From an uncultured Eubacteriales bacterium (lineage in GTDB: Bacteria; Bacillota; Clostridia; Oscillospirales; QAMX01), in assembly GCA_905205975.1 (NCBI GenBank), contig CAJLFQ010000030.1, forward strand, positions 1 to 23,187: 23,187 bases of DNA, given 5' to 3'. The notes beneath the pieces were generated by a model, which did no database searches, had not been told where the DNA came from, and saw nothing but the letters and a program-made list of their open reading frames with translations. Below, piece by piece: positions 8,188 to 15,616 of this stretch. The translations under genes and the position numbers were made by a program. The number at the start of each line of letters is the position of its first letter. Position 1 is the first letter of the stretch.

Positions 8188-9434
8188 TCAAAAAACTGCG
8201 GCGCAAGTTTGTTCGGATCGCCATGCTGTCTGTTCTGGCGGTTGTGCTGACGGTTGCTGTCGGCATTAACGGCGCCAACGCACTGCGGATCCGCCAGCGG
8301 GAAGACGGTCTGCTGAATCTGCTCAGCCGGAATGAAGGCCGTTTTCCTAGCCCGCCGGACAAAAAGGATCCGCCGGGCGGAAAGCCCGGATTTGAAATGA
8401 CGCCGGAAACGCCCTATGAAACGCGTTACTTTCTGGTGACGCTCAATGATTCCGGTGCGGTTGCCCGAATTGATACCAGCCACATTGCAGCGGTTACATC
8501 CGAAGGGGCGCTTGCGTATGCGGAAGCGGTAGCAGCCAGTGGGAAAATATCCGGAACCCGTGGGAATTACCGGTATCAGGTCACGGAGACCAGCGGAGGA
8601 CGCCTGATCGTTTTCTTGGATTGCAGCACGCAGCGTCAAAGTGCGCTGGCGATGCTGATCGTTTCTCTCTGCATTTCCGCGGGGTGCCTGCTGATCGTCT
8701 TTGTGCTGGTCAGCGTCTTCTCCAAACGCGCCATCCGCCCGGTTGTAGAAGGCATGGAAAAACAGCGCCAGTTTATCACCGATGCCGGTCACGAACTCAA
8801 AACGCCGCTTGCTGTGATTTCGGCGGATACCGACGTTTTGGAGCTGACGGCAGGGCAAAATGAATGGCTGGACAGCATCCGCAATCAAATCAACCGCATG
8901 AACGGCCTTGTCCGCGAATTGCTCGCACTTGCCAAATTGGATGAAGGCGACCCGCATCCGGCCTTTCAGACGGTTGATTTCAGCCGTGCGGTACAGCAAA
9001 CGGCGGAATCCTTTGAAGCGCCGGTTCAGCTGCGCGGCCTGCATCTGTCTCTCCAAGTGGCGCCGGAACTCAAGCTGACCGGCGATGAGCAGTCTCTGAC
9101 TGAGCTGGTGGCCATCCTAATGGACAACGCGGTCAAATACACGGACGACGGCGGACGCATTGCACTGTCTCTTCGGAAAAACGGCAGACAAATTCAGCTG
9201 TCGGTGGAAAATACCTGCCAGGGGGTTCCGCAGGAGCCTGAAAGATTGTTTGACCGCTTCTACCGCGCCGATGCGGCGCGGTCCAGAGAAAGCGGCGGCT
9301 ACGGGTTAGGGCTTTCGATTGCGCGCGCCATTGCAGAGCAGCACGGCGGAAGAATGGAAGTCCATACCTCGGAAGGGTCACGCATCCGCTTCACAGCCAC
9401 CTTCCCCGGAAAAGAAAATAAGCCAAAAGCCTGA
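8184..9434 (+). CDS. Sensor histidine kinase partner of the response regulator
   Basis: This 416-aa membrane kinase should autophosphorylate on histidine and pass the phosphate to the adjacent regulator. The first membrane segment is at about residues 11-33, an extracytoplasmic loop of roughly 120 residues rich in Pro, Lys and Gly near its start follows, and the second membrane segment is at about 154-180. The HisKA H-box DAGHELKTPLAV has H203. The ATPase part shows the N-box LMDNAVKYT (N315), a FDRFYRAD F-box and a GYGLGLSIA G-box. A full HAMP domain is not obvious. The loop resembles no sensor domain I know, so the signal is unknown. Its start overlaps the repaired regulator stop by 4 nt, which fits an OmpR-type pair. 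A strong terminator follows 14 bp downstream. Confidence 0.92.
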   Translation: MIKKLRRKFVRIAMLSVLAVVLTVAVGINGANALRIRQREDGLLNLLSRNEGRFPSPPDKKDPPGGKPGFEMTPETPYETRYFLVTLNDSGAVARIDTSHIAAVTSEGALAYAEAVAASGKISGTRGNYRYQVTETSGGRLIVFLDCSTQRQSALAMLIVSLCISAGCLLIVFVLVSVFSKRAIRPVVEGMEKQRQFITDAGHELKTPLAVISADTDVLELTAGQNEWLDSIRNQINRMNGLVRELLALAKLDEGDPHPAFQTVDFSRAVQQTAESFEAPVQLRGLHLSLQVAPELKLTGDEQSLTELVAILMDNAVKYTDDGGRIALSLRKNGRQIQLSVENTCQGVPQEPERLFDRFYRADAARSRESGGYGLGLSIARAIAEQHGGRMEVHTSEGSRIRFTATFPGKENKPKA

Positions 9435-9447
9435 ATCACTCTACCTG

Positions 9448-9487
9448 AAAAAAGGCGCACACTTTTTTTGAAGTGTGCGCCTTTTTT
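9448..9487 (+). terminator. Strong intrinsic terminator after the two-component genes
   Basis: GGCGCACACTT (9454-9464) pairs perfectly with AAGTGTGCGCC (9471-9481) across a 6-nt loop. A run of six A precedes the stem and six T follow, so it could work in both directions. Confidence 0.93.
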
Positions 9488-9555
9488 AAGTTCGCCTCAG
9501 GTTCGGATGTTATTCTATATGTGTCACCGAAACGATAGGACAGGAGGAGAATCAG

Positions 9556-10269
9556 ATGGAAGTCTTTCAACGATACGAGCTCAAGCATCTGCTGGACGAA
9601 CGGCAGTATGACGAATTGATGGCTTCTGCGCAGAGCCATTGGATGCCAGACCGTTATCCAAATACGCAGATTCAGAACGTTTATTATGACACCCCGGATT
9701 TTGCCTATGTCCGGCGATCGCTCGAAAAACCCGTTTACAAGGAAAAGCTGCGCCTGCGCTGCTATCAGACGCCGAAAGCGGATGATACGGTTTTCCTGGA
9801 GCTGAAAAAGAAATACAGAGGCGTCGTCTACAAGCGCCGCGCCGAGATGACCTACCAGACGGCCATGGCATATCTGGAACGCGGCGCACCGATCGAACAG
9901 CCCTCACAGGTGATCCGGGAAATCAACTGGATGCTGGCGGAAAACCCGTCAATTGAACCGGCCATGTATCTCTCGTATGCGCGCACAGCCTATGTGGACG
10001 CCGAAATCCCGGGTGTGCGTCTGACGTTTGACCGCGATATCCGCTGGCGGCGGGAGGCGTTTCAACTCGATGCCGGCATCTGGGGCGGACCGCTCCTGCT
10101 GCCCGGTCAGACGCTGATGGAGCTGAAACTGCCGGCGGCAATGCCGTTGTGGCTGGCAAAAACGCTCAGCCGGCTGGAAATATATCCCGCCAGTTTTTCA
10201 AAATACGGCCGTGCTTTCTGCACGATGCTGCAAGAAACAAAAGAGAAAGGAATTCTTCTTTATGCTTGA
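9556..10269 (+). CDS. VTC-domain protein, polyphosphate polymerase type
   Basis: This 237-aa protein has the VTC catalytic domain, a tunnel fold lined by basic and acidic residues that in yeast Vtc4 makes polyphosphate from ATP. Family motifs in order are RYELK (6-10), YYDTPD (43-48), KLRLRCY (64-70), FLELKKK (80-86) and VYKRR (91-95), then a SYART segment, a TFDRDIRWR segment, LMELKLP and SKYGRA near the end. AGGAGGAG precedes ATG 9556. There is no signal peptide or membrane segment, so it should act at the inner face of the membrane. It overlaps the DUF4956 membrane gene by 8 nt, a partnership common in Firmicutes. Whether the bacterial enzyme makes polyphosphate or transfers another group is not settled by the sequence. 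Confidence 0.88.
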   Translation: MEVFQRYELKHLLDERQYDELMASAQSHWMPDRYPNTQIQNVYYDTPDFAYVRRSLEKPVYKEKLRLRCYQTPKADDTVFLELKKKYRGVVYKRRAEMTYQTAMAYLERGAPIEQPSQVIREINWMLAENPSIEPAMYLSYARTAYVDAEIPGVRLTFDRDIRWRREAFQLDAGIWGGPLLLPGQTLMELKLPAAMPLWLAKTLSRLEIYPASFSKYGRAFCTMLQETKEKGILLYA

Positions 10270-10954
10270 CAAGTTTTTTCAGAGCATCCTGTCGTCAACG
10301 ACGGCGCCGACAGTCACAGCCGGAACCTTTTTTGTGTGTACGCTGGTATCGCTTCTGCTCGGCGCATGCATTGCAGGGGGATACCTCTTTCGAAACCGCC
10401 AGCGAAGCAAAGGGTTCGCGATTGCGGTAGCGATGCTGCCAACTGTTGTGCAGATGGTGATCATGCTGGTCAACGGCAATCTCGGCGCCGGTGTCGCAGT
10501 GATGGGTGCATTTGGATTGGTCCGATTCCGTTCCGCGCCCGGCAGCGCAAAAGAGATTGTCGTCATCTTTGCGGCGATGGCGGTTGGGCTTGCAACCGGT
10601 ATGGGTTATCTGGGGGCGGCCGCCGTTTTTACGGCGATTGTGCTGCTGGCGTATGGACTGTACACGCTGCTTCCGTTCGGGGAAATCAACCAATCAGACC
10701 GCGAACTGAAAATCACCGTGCCGGAAGGCGTCGACTATACAAACGTCTTTACGGATCTCTTTGAAACGTATACGGTGCGCTGTGAACGAATCGGCGTCAA
10801 AACGGCGAACATGGGCAGCCTCTTCAAATTGACATACCGCATTCGCCTGAAGGATGAAAATCAGGAAAAGGCACTGATCGATGCCCTGCGCTGCCGGAAC
10901 GGCAACCTGGACATCGTGTGTACGCGGCCGGAACCGGAGCGGGAAGCGATATAA
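10262..10954 (+). CDS. DUF4956 family membrane protein
   Basis: This 230-aa protein starts at ATG 10262 with AAAGG upstream. An ATG at 10211 in the same frame would lie deep inside the VTC gene and is less likely. Hydrophobic segments lie at about residues 20-42, 52-70, 98-113 and 115-137, joined by the conserved-looking GAFGLVRFRSAPGSAKEI (82-99). A soluble C-terminal domain of about 90 residues, with an alternating beta pattern and probably cytoplasmic, follows. This is the DUF4956 layout. The family has no settled function. Its regular pairing with VTC-domain proteins suggests it supports or channels the polymer made by that partner, which is inference. Confidence 0.85.
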   Translation: MLDKFFQSILSSTTAPTVTAGTFFVCTLVSLLLGACIAGGYLFRNRQRSKGFAIAVAMLPTVVQMVIMLVNGNLGAGVAVMGAFGLVRFRSAPGSAKEIVVIFAAMAVGLATGMGYLGAAAVFTAIVLLAYGLYTLLPFGEINQSDRELKITVPEGVDYTNVFTDLFETYTVRCERIGVKTANMGSLFKLTYRIRLKDENQEKALIDALRCRNGNLDIVCTRPEPEREAI

Positions 10955-11057
10955 CGGACAGAATCACAAAACGTTATGGAAAGCAGTCTGAACATGAAAT
11001 CATGAGAACATAACACCGGGTATCCGGTGCAGCAAAGAAAAAAGGAGGCAATCGAAT

Positions 11058-13064
11058 ATGAAGTCCAATCAAAACAGCTTGGGCCGGAAATGCGGGAAGT
11101 GGCTGATGCTCGGCCTGTGCATGGCGATACTTGCCGGAACGCTTTGCGGATGCAGAACCACAGCTTCCGGCAATGGGGAACAGAGCACCGCACAGACGGA
11201 ACCTTCAGCCGCGGCGGTGCAGACGGACTTCCCGGCGGAAGCGTTGGAATCTGGATACGATGCGGAAACCGCCGTTAGGATCACCCTGTCGGACGATGCA
11301 GTCGCCGTTTCCGGCACAGGTGCGGCGGCAGCCGACGGCGTTCTGAACATCACGCAGGCGGGGACGTATCTCCTGAGCGGAACGATGCATGACGGCAGGA
11401 TTGTGGTCGAGGCCGGAAAAAACGATGTCGTTCGTCTGGTTTTCGACGGCGTTTCCATCCGGTGTGCGGATTGTGCGCCGCTGCTGATCCGGCAGGCCGG
11501 TCGGGTGATCCTCACGTTGGCCGATCAGTCTGACAACACGCTGTTCGACGACGGCGCATATGTTTTAGCGGAAACGGATTCCAACGTAGACGGCGTAATT
11601 TTCAGCCGTTCGGATCTGATTCTGAACGGAACAGGCACCCTGACCATTGCGGCCAACCAAAAACACGGTGTGGTCAGCAAAGACCACCTGATGATTACCG
11701 GCGGGACATATCATGTGACGGCGAACGGCCATGCTTTTTCCGGCAAAGATTCCGTTCGGATTGCAGACGGAACCTTCTTCCTGAACAGCCAGACCGACGC
11801 GATCCAATCAGACAATGCAGAAGATGCTGCGCTGGGGTATATTTATATCCGGGACGGCTCCTTTACCATTGTCTCCGGGACAGATGCCATTCAGGCGGAA
11901 ACGGAACTGACCATCGAAAACGGAACGTTTGACATTCAAACCGGCGGCGGAGCAGCCCAGGCAGAGCCGAAAATCAGCGTGGGTTGGAACCCGTGGAACA
12001 CGTCGGACGATGCCGCAGACAGCGAAAGCGCCAAAGGTCTCAAAGCAGGAACCGCACTGACCATTTCCGGCGGCACCTATCAGTTGGATACGCTGGACGA
12101 CGCCCTGCATACCAACGGTTCTGTTGCGGTTTCGGGCGGCACGTTCGTGATCCAGACAGGCGACGACGGCATTCATGCCGATGCGGCGCTGGTGATTTCT
12201 GACGGCGTCATGCAGATCGAGCAGAGCTACGAAGGGCTCGAGGGGAAAAATGTGATCATCACCGGCGGGGATATCCAAATCAAATCTTCGGATGACGGAA
12301 TCAACGCCGCAGGCGGGAGCGACAGCAGCAATGGGCGGCGCACACGCCCGCAGGATCAATTTGCTGAAAACGAAGACGTTTTCATCCGGATACAGGGCGG
12401 AACCGTCCGTATCCATGCATCCGGAGACGGTGTGGATTCCAACGGCAGCCTGTTTATCGAAGGCGGTACGCTTTGGGTAGATGGGCCGGTCAGCGACGGC
12501 GACAGTGCGCTGGACTATGAAAATCAGGCGGCAGTCAGCGGCGGCACCGTTGTAGCGGTCGGGAGTGCCGGAATGGCGCAGACCTTTGGCAGCACCTCCA
12601 CACAGTGCTCCATCTGCTGGACGATGGATACAGCTGTTTCAGCAGGCGAAACACTGACGCTGACGGATGCGTCCGGCCGAAAGATCGTGACATATACGCC
12701 GGAAAAAACATGGCGCTGCGTCGTGATCAGTACGCCGGAACTCAAACAGGGTGAAACCTATACGCTGTCGGCTGCCGGACAATCAGAAAGCATCACGTTG
12801 ACGGATGTCTCAACGGCCAATCAGGCAGGCGGCGTATTCCGTCCGGGCGGATTCCCCGGCGGACAGGGCGGATCGATGCCGACGCCGCCGGACGGACAAG
12901 GCGGGTCGATGCCGACGCCGCCGGATGGCCAGGGCGGATCGATGCCAACGCCGCCGGACGGACAGGGCGGATCAATGCCGACGCCGCCGGACGGACAGGG
13001 CGGATCAAGGCCGGCAGCCACCGGCAGTGCGGCAGAAGAAACCGAGAAAACCGCACAGGAATAG
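11058..13064 (+). CDS. Lipoprotein with carbohydrate-binding DUF4353 domain and repeat tail
   Basis: This 668-aa secreted lipoprotein begins with a basic stretch, a hydrophobic segment (about residues 15-29) and the lipobox LCGC with C32 as the lipid-anchored residue. The body, about residues 65-500, is built of short beta strands with recurring GG, GT and DAI turns (ISGGTY, ADGTFF, ISDGVM), as in the carbohydrate-binding DUF4353 family, and probably folds as a right-handed beta-helix. A Cys pair at CADC may form a disulphide. The C-terminus carries four copies of GQGGSMPTPPD from residue 602 plus a partial fifth, which likely acts as a wall-spanning or exposed linker. AGGAGG (11043-11048) precedes the start. 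It lies 103 bp after DUF4956 with no terminator between, so it is probably co-transcribed. The ligand is unknown. Confidence 0.85.
   Translation: MKSNQNSLGRKCGKWLMLGLCMAILAGTLCGCRTTASGNGEQSTAQTEPSAAAVQTDFPAEALESGYDAETAVRITLSDDAVAVSGTGAAAADGVLNITQAGTYLLSGTMHDGRIVVEAGKNDVVRLVFDGVSIRCADCAPLLIRQAGRVILTLADQSDNTLFDDGAYVLAETDSNVDGVIFSRSDLILNGTGTLTIAANQKHGVVSKDHLMITGGTYHVTANGHAFSGKDSVRIADGTFFLNSQTDAIQSDNAEDAALGYIYIRDGSFTIVSGTDAIQAETELTIENGTFDIQTGGGAAQAEPKISVGWNPWNTSDDAADSESAKGLKAGTALTISGGTYQLDTLDDALHTNGSVAVSGGTFVIQTGDDGIHADAALVISDGVMQIEQSYEGLEGKNVIITGGDIQIKSSDDGINAAGGSDSSNGRRTRPQDQFAENEDVFIRIQGGTVRIHASGDGVDSNGSLFIEGGTLWVDGPVSDGDSALDYENQAAVSGGTVVAVGSAGMAQTFGSTSTQCSICWTMDTAVSAGETLTLTDASGRKIVTYTPEKTWRCVVISTPELKQGETYTLSAAGQSESITLTDVSTANQAGGVFRPGGFPGGQGGSMPTPPDGQGGSMPTPPDGQGGSMPTPPDGQGGSMPTPPDGQGGSRPAATGSAAEETEKTAQE
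12861..13007 (+). repeat. 33-bp tandem repeat, 4 full copies plus a partial
   Basis: Four near-identical 33-bp units (12861-12992) encode GQGGSMPTPPD in frame, and a fifth partial unit (12993-13007) changes into the unique tail. Units differ only at a few third positions, which suggests recent expansion. Copy number may vary between strains. Confidence 0.93.
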
Positions 13065-13094
13065 CGCATTCTGCAAAGACAATCAGATCAACAG

Positions 13095-13128
13095 ACAGCG
13101 GCGGAACCAGAATCGGTTCCGCCGCTGT
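13095..13128. terminator. Perfect 14-bp stem-loop between convergent genes
   Basis: ACAGCGGCGGAACC (13095-13108) pairs perfectly with its complement at 13115-13128 across a 6-nt loop. It lies 30 bp after the lipoprotein stop and about 87 bp beyond the stop of the convergent Smr-domain gene, so it could serve both. A clear T-run is missing on both strands. Confidence 0.55.
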
Positions 13129-13214
13129 TCGGTATGCTCCGGCAATCGGAACATCAAGCATAGAGGGGAAAAACAGAGAAAGGTACAAAAAGCGTGAAAC
13201 AGCGCCAAGGGGCA

Positions 13215-13550
13215 TCAAAGCATGACGATCGTAATGCCGTTGTTGTATTTTTCCAGATCGCTGTCTCTGGAGGCATCCGGGCAGATGGTCAGGAGCCTGC
13301 GTGTTTCGGCCTGAAAGATGGAGAATTCTTCACCCCGGACATACCCGCGGATGAGCCCCTTGCGCTGACAGCTGTCCAGATATTTGCGCAGTTCCACACG
13401 CAGCCGTCCGCCTTTGCCGCTGGAACCATAGCCGTGAATGATTTTGAAGGCTTTGGTGCGCATGGCGCGCTGTGCATACAGGATCGTGTTCAAACGGCGA
13501 ACAGCCTGATCAGCAGTCGGCATACCGGCTTCCAGATTGAATTCGAGCAT
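13215..13550 (-). CDS. Small Smr-domain protein
   Basis: This 111-aa protein is a stand-alone Smr (MutS2 C-terminal-like) domain. It shows the FKIIHGYGSSGKGGRLR segment, a version of the HGxGxG-LR signature with extra residues in the loop, then helix RVELRKYL and a terminal strand ending in EEFSIF. Smr domains bind and often nick nucleic acids, and in Bacillus MutS2 they act on stalled ribosomes or mRNA. I start at the ATG of 13550 because GAGGTG lies 6 nt upstream. A GTG at 13559 would overlap that site. It is the only complete gene on the minus strand here, convergent with the lipoprotein and divergent from galactokinase. Target and role are unknown. Confidence 0.75.
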   Translation of the reverse strand: MLEFNLEAGMPTADQAVRRLNTILYAQRAMRTKAFKIIHGYGSSGKGGRLRVELRKYLDSCQRKGLIRGYVRGEEFSIFQAETRRLLTICPDASRDSDLEKYNNGITIVML

Positions 13551-13570
13551 AAAAAACACCTCGCAAAATT

Positions 13571-13599
13571 ATTATACAAAAGAATCTTTTGAAATGCAA
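13571..13599 (-). promoter_or_regulatory. Promoter for the Smr-domain gene
   Basis: On the minus strand, TTGCAT (13599-13594), a 17-bp spacer and a perfect TATAAT (13576-13571) are present. The start point would fall only about 14 nt before the ATG, barely leaving room for the GAGGTG site. Confidence 0.5.
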
Positions 13600-13619
13600 G
13601 CGCCGCGTATTGACTTTTA

Positions 13620-13628
13620 TGGTATAAT
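13620..13628 (+). promoter_or_regulatory. Extended -10 promoter for galactokinase
   Basis: TGGTATAAT forms an extended -10 element. No good -35 hexamer sits 16-18 bp upstream. The expected start near 13635 gives a leader of about 110 nt. It lies back to back with the Smr promoter. Confidence 0.55.
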
Positions 13629-13635
13629 AGAATAA

Positions 13636-13678
13636 GACAATTTATGGCCGTTTGCGTGCCGACGCAGAATAGATTGTC
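13636..13678 (+). other. Possible 5' stem-loop in the galactokinase leader
   Basis: GACAAT (13636-13641) can pair with ATTGTC (13673-13678), enclosing a second hairpin TGCGT-GCCG-ACGCA (13653-13666). The outer stem would begin at or next to the predicted transcript start. It matches no riboswitch class I recognise, and its function, perhaps mRNA stability, is a guess. Confidence 0.3.
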
Positions 13679-13747
13679 CAATCTCTGCAAGGCTCATCTT
13701 TCTCTGAACATACCACCCTATTTTTTCAACAGGAGCGTGTCTTTGAT

Positions 13748-14950
13748 ATGTGCGTACAAAATCGTGATTTTCTGGATGAAGCCGTCTGGAACCGGCTGTT
13801 TTCCGAATTTGAAACCCTTTACGGCGCGGGTGAAACGCCGCGGCTGTTTTTTGCACCGGGCCGGGTCAACTTGATCGGCGAACACATTGACTATAACGGC
13901 GGCTATGTCCTGCCAGCCGCCCTGAACATCGGCAACTATCTGCTGATCCGTGAAAACGGTACGGATGAAGTCCGCATGGCCGCAGATGACCTGAAAGGCA
14001 CACTGGTCTCCGTCCGCCTCTCCGAAATGGATTCCAAACGCGGAAAAGACTGGGGCGCTTACCAGATCGGCGTTCTTTACGAGCTTGCAAAACTCGGCGT
14101 TGAGCTGAAGGGCTTTGATATGCTCTTCTATTCGACGCTGCCGTTTGGCGCGGGGCTTTCTTCGTCTGCTTCGCTGGAAGTCGTCACCGGATACGCCGCC
14201 ATGGTTCTGTGCGGCGTCTGCCCGGATCTGCGCGAACTCTCCCTGCTGACGCAGCGTGCCGAAAACAACTTTGTCGGCGTCAACTGCGGCATCATGGATC
14301 AATATGCCTGCGCCAACGGCAAAGCGGGCTGCGGCATTCTGCTGGACTGCGTCGCCGTCAAGAGCGAGCTGGTTCCGCTGAACATGGCCGGTTATGCCAT
14401 CGTCATCGGCAACACCAACAAAAAACGCTCGCTGGCCGATTCCAAATACAATGAACGCCGCGCTGAGTGCGAGAGCGGGCTGAAAACCATGCGTGCAATC
14501 CTCGGCGACCTGCCGACGCTCTGCGCAATGGATACGGAAACATTTGAAAAGTTTGCCTACCTGATTCCGGATGAAACCGTCCGCCGCCGCGTCCGTCATG
14601 CCGTCACGGAAAATGACCGTGTCAAGAAATCCGTTGAACTGCTGAAAGCAGGGGATATCAAAGGCTTCGGCAAACTGCTGAATGCGTCGCACGCATCGCT
14701 GAAAAACGACTACGAAGTGACCGGTGCAGAGCTTGACGCGATGAGCGAATTTGCGCAGACGGTTCCGGGCTGCATCGGCTCCCGCATGACCGGTGCCGGC
14801 TTCGGCGGCTGCACCGTCAGCATTGTTGAAAAGGAACGGGTGCCTGCATTCATCGAAGCAGTCGGCGCTTCCTACGAAGCGGCGACCGGGCTGAAGCCTG
14901 CTTTCTATGTTTCGGAAGCGGGCGACGGCGTTCGCGAACTGAAACAATAA
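13748..14950 (+). CDS. galK: Galactokinase
   Basis: This 400-aa GHMP-family kinase phosphorylates galactose at C1 with ATP, the first committed step of the Leloir pathway, in the cytoplasm. The galactokinase signature GRVNLIGEHIDYNGG lies at about residues 38-52. The ATP-binding GHMP motif LPFGAGLSSSAS is at about 132-143, and the catalytic aspartate is D184 in NCGIMDQYA. The third motif MTGAGFGGC is at about 347-355. Length is normal for the family. AGGAG lies 12 nt before ATG 13748, a long spacing, but no better start is in frame. No galT, galE or galactose regulator is next to it, so the rest of the pathway must be elsewhere. A related N-acetylgalactosamine kinase is possible but less likely given the signature. 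Confidence 0.94.
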   Translation: MCVQNRDFLDEAVWNRLFSEFETLYGAGETPRLFFAPGRVNLIGEHIDYNGGYVLPAALNIGNYLLIRENGTDEVRMAADDLKGTLVSVRLSEMDSKRGKDWGAYQIGVLYELAKLGVELKGFDMLFYSTLPFGAGLSSSASLEVVTGYAAMVLCGVCPDLRELSLLTQRAENNFVGVNCGIMDQYACANGKAGCGILLDCVAVKSELVPLNMAGYAIVIGNTNKKRSLADSKYNERRAECESGLKTMRAILGDLPTLCAMDTETFEKFAYLIPDETVRRRVRHAVTENDRVKKSVELLKAGDIKGFGKLLNASHASLKNDYEVTGAELDAMSEFAQTVPGCIGSRMTGAGFGGCTVSIVEKERVPAFIEAVGASYEAATGLKPAFYVSEAGDGVRELKQ

Positions 14951-14990
14951 CCCGCCCGGTTTTCCGGGGCAGAAAGGACAGGTTTTGCAT

Positions 14991-15548
14991 ATGGGAGAAC
15001 TTGGATACATCCGCGATAAGCTGGACGTAAAATATCTGATCCTGTTCGTTTTATCGTGCCTGGACATCAGCGTTTCTTTCGATGACGTCGCTGAAATGGC
15101 GATGATTGACAACGCAATGACGTATTTTGACGTTTCTGACGCTTTCTATGAAATGGTCGACAGCGGCCATGTGAAAGAAGAGGAAAGCGGGAAATACCGC
15201 ATCACAGAGCGCGGCCGTGCTGTTTTGAACGGCTATGAGCGCCGCCTGCCGGCAAGCGTGCGCCGCGATGCGCAGCGCGCCGTCATGAAAACCGTTGCAC
15301 GGTTGAAGCGGGATGCGCTGATTTCCACGTCTACGCGTGAAATTTCGGAAAACAATTATGTGGTCACCCTCAAAATGAGCGACAGCGTCGGAGAAATTAT
15401 CAGCCTGGATTTGATGGTTGTCAACAAGCGGCTTGCAACCCTGCTGGAAGGCAATTTCCGCGCAAATGCCGAGGTGATCTATAACGAAATCCTGAATGCC
15501 GTCATGCACGATTATTCTCAGACTGTTCTGCCGGAACCGGAAAAATAA
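14991..15548 (+). CDS. DUF4364 family protein with winged-helix-like N-terminus
   Basis: This is a 185-aa soluble protein of the DUF4364 family, common in Clostridia. The N-terminal 80 residues look like a winged helix: helices around KYLILFVLSCL, then a wing with KYRITERGRAVL. The C-terminal 100 residues are mixed, with a beta pair around NYVVTLKMSD. It may be a transcriptional regulator, but this is inferred from fold only. ATG 14991 has AAAGGACAGG upstream. A TTG at 14985, in the same frame, is better spaced from AAAGGA, so the start is uncertain by two codons. The 40-bp gap from galactokinase holds no terminator, so the two may share a transcript. Confidence 0.82.
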   Translation: MGELGYIRDKLDVKYLILFVLSCLDISVSFDDVAEMAMIDNAMTYFDVSDAFYEMVDSGHVKEEESGKYRITERGRAVLNGYERRLPASVRRDAQRAVMKTVARLKRDALISTSTREISENNYVVTLKMSDSVGEIISLDLMVVNKRLATLLEGNFRANAEVIYNEILNAVMHDYSQTVLPEPEK

Positions 15549-15570
15549 GGCAGCTTCATTCCTGATGAAT

Positions 15571-15610
15571 TGAACTGGTTTGATTTGAATTGATTTGAAA
15601 TGATCTGAAA
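15571..15610 (+). repeat. Four degenerate 10-bp direct repeats before the DUF3048 gene
   Basis: The spacer reads as tgaactggtt, tgatttgaat, tgatttgaaa and tgatctgaaa in perfect 10-bp register, directly before the start codon. The period is close to one helix turn. It may be a protein-binding array or a chance low-complexity stretch. Confidence 0.55.
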
Positions 15611-15616
15611 GGAAGC

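Noticed and set aside
11014..11029. Small hairpin CACCGG-GTAT-CCGGTG between DUF4956 and the lipoprotein gene
   Set aside because: It has only six base pairs and no T-run, so it is not a convincing terminator or regulator.
12821..13069. A minus-strand frame with repeated GGVGIDPP units
   Set aside because: It is the antisense reading of the 33-bp repeat in the lipoprotein gene.
13610..13628. TTGACT (13610-13615) close to TATAAT (13623-13628) as a consensus promoter
   Set aside because: The spacer is only 7 bp, far too short. The extended -10 reading is preferred.
13718..15112. A 464-codon open frame on the minus strand
   Set aside because: It lies fully opposite galactokinase, which has all its family motifs, so it is a shadow.
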